The translations under genes were made by a program, and so were the position numbers. A DNA stretch of 8,699 nt from an uncultured Planctomycetaceae bacterium (GTDB lineage: Bacteria > Planctomycetota > Planctomycetia > Planctomycetales > Planctomycetaceae), in NCBI GenBank assembly GCA_937952455.1, contig CALFYU010000735.1, positions 1 to 8,699 of the forward strand. The letters are read 5' to 3'. Under the pieces are notes generated by a model. That model did no database searches. It saw nothing but the letters and a program-made list of their open reading frames with translations, and was not told where the DNA came from. Of the stretch, positions 5,955 to 8,699 are shown one piece after another. Every line of letters begins with the position of its first letter. Position 1 is the first letter of the stretch.

Positions 5955-7298
5955 TCAGTGCTCATTCTTGACGGAGGCATCGGACGGCTGCCCGGCATTT
6001 TCAGCAGCGAGCCGCGTTACGCGCAACCGAACGGCGCGGTCGTCGCGGACTTCCAAGACGTCGACGGCGTATTCACCAAACTCGATCCGGTCGCCGGCGG
6101 CGAGCAGCCGTTGGGCGTGGTGCACGAGAAATCCGGAAAACGTGTCGACATCGGCGTCCTCCACCTGGATATTTAGTTTGCGGCTGACTTCCTCAATCGG
6201 CGTCGTCCCCAATACGAGCCACTGATCAGCGCCTTGCGATACAAAATTCGGCGCCGAGTTGTCAAACTCGTCATCCACGTCGCCGATGATCTGTTCCAGC
6301 ACGTTCTCCAACGTGACGATGCCGATCACAGTTCCGTATTCGTCGACCACGAACGCCAAGAGTTGATGCGTGACTTGAAAATGCCGCAGTAGTTTGCTGA
6401 TCGGCATGTTTTCGGGGACCTTGCGGGGCGGACGCATGATCGTCTGCCAGTCGAATGTATCCCCCACTTCCAGCCCGATCAAATCCTTGACGTGGATTAC
6501 GCCCAGTACTTCGTCGAGCGAGTTATTGCAAATTGGGTACCGCGTATGTTTGGTGCGGCGGGCCAAATCGATGCACTCTTTGGGGGAATCGGTAATATTG
6601 AAGAACTCAACTTCCACCCGCGGGACCATGATCCGCCGGCAGACCATGTCGTCGAATTCAAAGACCGCGTGGAGCAATCGATGTTCCGAGCGGCTTAGAT
6701 GCCCGCTCACATGTGATTGCCGCAGCAGCGCGCGGATTTCATCTTCGGTGTGCGGAGCATCATGTTCCGAAGCCCCTTCCATGCCGACTTGCTTAAGCAG
6801 AAACGCTGTGGTGACGTTCAGCGCGACCATCATCGGATAGGTCAGCAGGTAAAAAGCCTTCATCGGCAGGGCGCACCACAACAGAACCTGATCTGCGCGG
6901 CGAATTGCAAAGATCTTGGGAGCCTGCTCACCGATCACCAGATGCAAGGAAGTAATCACGGTAAAGGCGATGATGAACGCCGTGGTGTGCAGAACGGTCT
7001 CGGAATTGATCCCCATGGATTGCAGCAGCGGCCGCAACAAGTGGGCGAAGGCGGGCTCCCCTACCCAACCGAGTGCCAGCGAGGCCATGGTGATGCCTAA
7101 CTGGCACGCAGAGAGGGCTCCCTCCATGCGATCGACGAGCCATTTGGCCGTGTGGGCGAACGGGCGACCGGCGCGGACCAATTCGTCGACCTGCCCGCCC
7201 CGCACCTTGACCAACGCGAATTCCGCAGCGACAAAAAACCCGTTGAGCAACACCAGCGCGATCGCGATGAGAATCTCAACTACGTCTTGCATCCACAT
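5955..7298 (-). CDS. CNNM/HlyC-CorC family membrane protein with CBS pair (probable Mg2+ exporter)
   Basis: 447 residues. Domains: CNNM (DUF21) membrane domain at about 1-195, with hydrophobic helices near 9-29, 63-85, 103-122 and 138-160 and the motifs FVAAEFALVKVR (22-33) and GEQAPKIFAIRR (123-134); first CBS motif about 222-275 (MVPRVEV...GVIHVKDLI); second about 288-338 (FVVDEYGTVIGIVTLENVLE); then the CorC/HlyC transporter-associated domain about 355-432. Known family: bacterial CorB/MpfA and animal CNNM proteins, linked to Mg2+ export, with Mg-ATP bound by the CBS pair. The older annotation 'hemolysin' is misleading. Placement directly before corA supports a role in Mg2+ balance. ATG 7298 is chosen because the membrane helix follows at once and a weak GGGA lies 8 nt upstream; it is the first gene of the operon. 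The tail (432-447) is short and hydrophilic. Confidence 0.9.
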   Translation of the reverse strand: MWMQDVVEILIAIALVLLNGFFVAAEFALVKVRGGQVDELVRAGRPFAHTAKWLVDRMEGALSACQLGITMASLALGWVGEPAFAHLLRPLLQSMGINSETVLHTTAFIIAFTVITSLHLVIGEQAPKIFAIRRADQVLLWCALPMKAFYLLTYPMMVALNVTTAFLLKQVGMEGASEHDAPHTEDEIRALLRQSHVSGHLSRSEHRLLHAVFEFDDMVCRRIMVPRVEVEFFNITDSPKECIDLARRTKHTRYPICNNSLDEVLGVIHVKDLIGLEVGDTFDWQTIMRPPRKVPENMPISKLLRHFQVTHQLLAFVVDEYGTVIGIVTLENVLEQIIGDVDDEFDNSAPNFVSQGADQWLVLGTTPIEEVSRKLNIQVEDADVDTFSGFLVHHAQRLLAAGDRIEFGEYAVDVLEVRDDRAVRLRVTRLAAENAGQPSDASVKNEH

Positions 7299-7339
7299 CT
7301 TGTTGTCCCACGCGACAGTTGCACTTGTCTGAAGCGGGG

Positions 7340-7345
7340 ATTATA
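7340..7345 (-). promoter_or_regulatory. Candidate -10 box of the ion-transport operon
   Basis: On the minus strand a perfect TATAAT lies here, 41-46 nt before ATG 7298, which would give a leader of roughly 35 nt. No good TTGACA-like box occurs 16-18 nt further upstream (the 17-nt position reads TACCAT), so this may be an activator-dependent or alternative-sigma promoter, or a chance match. Confidence 0.4.
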
Positions 7346-7501
7346 GCGTGCTGCGCGACGACATGGTACCCGATTCGGCCGCGTCGCCGTGTTGAACTCG
7401 TTGACACGATCAAACCGTAGGCAGGCGAACAGAGTGGGGACGCGGGTCAGGCGAGCGGAATGCGGGTCCCACAGCGATGTCGCTCGGATACCGATTATGG
7501 G

Positions 7502-7515
7502 CTTGTCCAGCAGTG
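7502..7515 (-). repeat. Half of a decayed palindromic repeat
   Basis: The minus strand reads cactgctggacaag, which looks like the left half of a palindrome, but the expected mirror half (…ccagcagtg) is absent and replaced by unrelated sequence. It lies next to the intact hairpin at 7537-7559. The rest of 7346-7500 shows only two gcgggtc words (7443-7449 and 7462-7468) and no gene. Confidence 0.3.
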
Positions 7516-7536
7516 TTTCGTCAACTGGACCGTCAG

Positions 7537-7559
7537 CACCGGCGGACAAACCGCCAGTG
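7537..7559 (-). terminator. Hairpin downstream of the dioxygenase gene
   Basis: As minus-strand RNA this folds as a 9-bp stem, CACUGGCGG against CCGCCGGUG (one U-G wobble), closed by a UUUGU loop, 21 nt after the dioxygenase stop. No U-tract follows, so it is not a textbook intrinsic terminator. It may stabilise the 3' end or be an intergenic palindromic repeat. The single mismatch on the plus strand (C-A) becomes a wobble only in minus-strand RNA, which fits function in the dioxygenase transcript. Confidence 0.4.
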
Positions 7560-7580
7560 GCAACCGAAGTTGATCGGCGT

Positions 7581-8348
7581 CTAGCGGCCGCGTCTCCGAC
7601 CGTTCGGTCCGCGACGACGGCCGCGCGGGCCACCGGCGCCGCGCGAGTCGCGGAGCGGCTTTCCGACGCCGGCTTGGAGACTACCGTCATCCAGTTCCTC
7701 AGCGGTCACACCCAGGACGATGTCGAAATTGGCGGCCAGCTCGCCGATTTTCGAATCGGGGATGGGCTTGAAATCGGCCAGCACCGTCTCGCGGGCATCC
7801 GGGTCGATGCCGCGATACAACTGGTCCTTTGCGTTTTGCGGCTCCCCTTTGACCATCAATTGCGTCGTGAAGATCCGCCGGCCGTTCTTGCTGATGCCGA
7901 AGTGGATGTGCGGCGTGCGCCCGGGATACGGGACCGGTTTGACCGTGCGGAAATAATACTGCCCCTTGGCGTCGGTGAGGAATCGTCCGTAGCCCTGAAA
8001 ATTCGTATCCCGGCGGTCGGCCCCCATCGACTGGGTGTGGATATAGACTCCGTGGTCGTCGACCTGCCAAATCTCTACGTACGCATTGCGAACCGGTGAC
8101 CCTGCCGCGGTCAACACCCGGCCCGACAAATGGGTGATTTCACCGACGGCGGGCGTGATTGAGTCGTTGAGCACCAACAGATCGTTGTCGGTATCCAGCG
8201 GCAGTTTGTCGGGATAAAACGGACCTTCGGCCATCGACGCCGTCGCCGCCAATTCTTCGGCAAATAGTCCCGGAGCAGAAAAAGTAACGGCCCCAAAGGC
8301 AAACGAAGTCAACAGTTCGCGGCGCGACGGTTTCCAAATGGCGGTCAT
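7581..8348 (-). CDS. Tat-exported intradiol ring-cleavage dioxygenase
   Basis: 255 residues. The N-terminus has a twin-arginine signal (PSRRELLTS, Arg9-Arg10, then a hydrophobic stretch to about 30), so the folded iron enzyme is probably exported. The body is the protocatechuate 3,4-dioxygenase/catechol 1,2-dioxygenase fold: EGPFYP (41-46), VEIWQVDDHGVYIH (91-104), GQYYFRTVKPVPYPGRTPHIHF (129-150). The four Fe(III) ligands of the family are present: Tyr102, Tyr141, His147, His149; Arg144 matches the conserved active-site Arg. Family reaction: cleavage of a catechol-type ring between the two hydroxyls using O2. The substrate is unknown, and no other aromatic-degradation genes are nearby. Unusual: a very basic tail, SRGAGGPRGRRRGPNGRRRGR split over 235-255, rich in Arg and Gly and outside the catalytic fold. 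AAGGGAG about 5 nt upstream of ATG 8348 supports the start. It lies 282 nt upstream of the ion-transport operon on the same strand, probably as a separate unit. Confidence 0.9.
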   Translation of the reverse strand: MTAIWKPSRRELLTSFAFGAVTFSAPGLFAEELAATASMAEGPFYPDKLPLDTDNDLLVLNDSITPAVGEITHLSGRVLTAAGSPVRNAYVEIWQVDDHGVYIHTQSMGADRRDTNFQGYGRFLTDAKGQYYFRTVKPVPYPGRTPHIHFGISKNGRRIFTTQLMVKGEPQNAKDQLYRGIDPDARETVLADFKPIPDSKIGELAANFDIVLGVTAEELDDGSLQAGVGKPLRDSRGAGGPRGRRRGPNGRRRGR

Positions 8349-8608
8349 GTTTGCTCCCTTGGCGCACTCATCTATAGGGTAAACGGATTGGCTGTTACGT
8401 AATGAACACCGAAGCAGCGAGAAAGTTACGCCCGAATGCCCCGCCGGACGACCGCCGTCCTATTCGACTAAACGTGAAACCATGCCGCAGTTACACTGCC
8501 AAACGCCAAAAGAATCCGTTTCAGCGACGCCGCATCTATTGCGATTGCCACGCCGGGCGGATCACGAGTAGCTAGGACGGCAAGCGCCTCAACCGATCAG
8601 GAGAAAGA
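8349..8608. other. Gene-free region upstream of the dioxygenase
   Basis: I see no open frame with coding character, no tRNA and no strong hairpin here. The minus strand carries the dioxygenase ribosome site at its left end and a TATAGA word about 30 nt before the start codon that could be a weak -10 box, without a recognisable -35 box. Confidence 0.4.
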
Positions 8609-8699
8609 TCAATCGTCAAACGAAAAAATCCTTTCCCAGTCGTTCTGCATACTAATCACAACCCAGCCTTGCTCTTTCGCCTCGTCCATGAGTGATTGG
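8609..8699 (-). CDS. C-terminal end of an unidentified protein (partial)
   Basis: The minus strand is open from the right window edge to a TGA at 8609-8611. The visible 29 residues include SLMDEAKEQGWVVISMQNDW and end in RIFSFDD. Alternating charged and hydrophobic residues, two Trp and Met, and a predicted helix then strand pattern look coding. I cannot assign a family from so little. It points the same way as the dioxygenase, 260 nt away. Confidence 0.6.
   Translation of the reverse strand, partial: QSLMDEAKEQGWVVISMQNDWERIFSFDD

Larger units (their letters stand above)
2433..7298 (-). other. Predicted four-gene ion-transport operon
   Basis: Four minus-strand genes follow each other: CNNM/CorC-type protein, CorA, K+-type receptor channel, filter-less receptor channel. 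The gaps are 107 nt (29 if CorA starts at 5925), 45 nt and 31 nt. I see no hairpin terminator or opposing gene between them. All four products are inner-membrane ion transport proteins. Co-transcription is inferred from spacing and direction. Confidence 0.65.

Noticed and set aside
5955..7298. Hemolysin
   Set aside because: Although this family is often annotated so, the CNNM, CBS and CorC domains and the neighbouring corA indicate an ion transporter.
7389..8099. 236-codon open frame on the plus strand opposite the dioxygenase and its downstream region
   Set aside because: It is antisense to the metal-ligand core of the dioxygenase and its protein has no recognisable family.

Overview
The window looks like chromosomal DNA of a Planctomycetota bacterium. 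This is an inference from the moderately GC-rich sequence, the weak or variable Shine-Dalgarno signals, the many short GC-rich hairpin repeats between genes, and the protein set (Tat-exported intradiol dioxygenase, GluR0-type receptor channels). Nothing here fixes the genus. Six complete protein genes and the ends of two others are visible. I see no rRNA, tRNA, CRISPR array or intact mobile element.

Left part (1-2423, plus strand): the last codons of an upstream gene; a 5' region holding two perfect copies of a hairpin repeat; an LDH-fold dehydrogenase whose specificity residues favour malate over lactate; a REPIN-like pair of inverted hairpin repeats; and a 394-residue barrel-like protein of unknown function whose most plausible start lies just after that repeat pair.

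Middle part (2433-7298, minus strand): four genes read in the same direction with short gaps, apparently one ion-transport operon. In transcription order these are a CNNM/CorC-type membrane protein with a CBS pair (Mg2+ transport family), a CorA-type Mg2+ channel, and two tandem paralogous ligand-gated channels of the prokaryotic ionotropic glutamate receptor (GluR0) architecture. A TATAAT box lies 42 nt upstream of the first start codon. The first paralog (3577-4671) carries the canonical K+ filter TTVGYGD. The second (2433-3545) keeps the ligand-binding lobes and membrane segments, but its filter is replaced by LLGHKG and the pore loop is two residues shorter. This pair is the most interesting item in the window: a K+-type receptor channel beside a duplicate that has lost the K+ filter, in an apparent operon with Mg2+ transporters.

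Right part (7299-8699, minus strand): a promoter/repeat region with a strong hairpin, a Tat-exported intradiol ring-cleavage dioxygenase with all four iron ligands and a very basic Arg/Gly tail, a gene-free stretch, and the C-terminal end of an unidentified protein that runs off the window.
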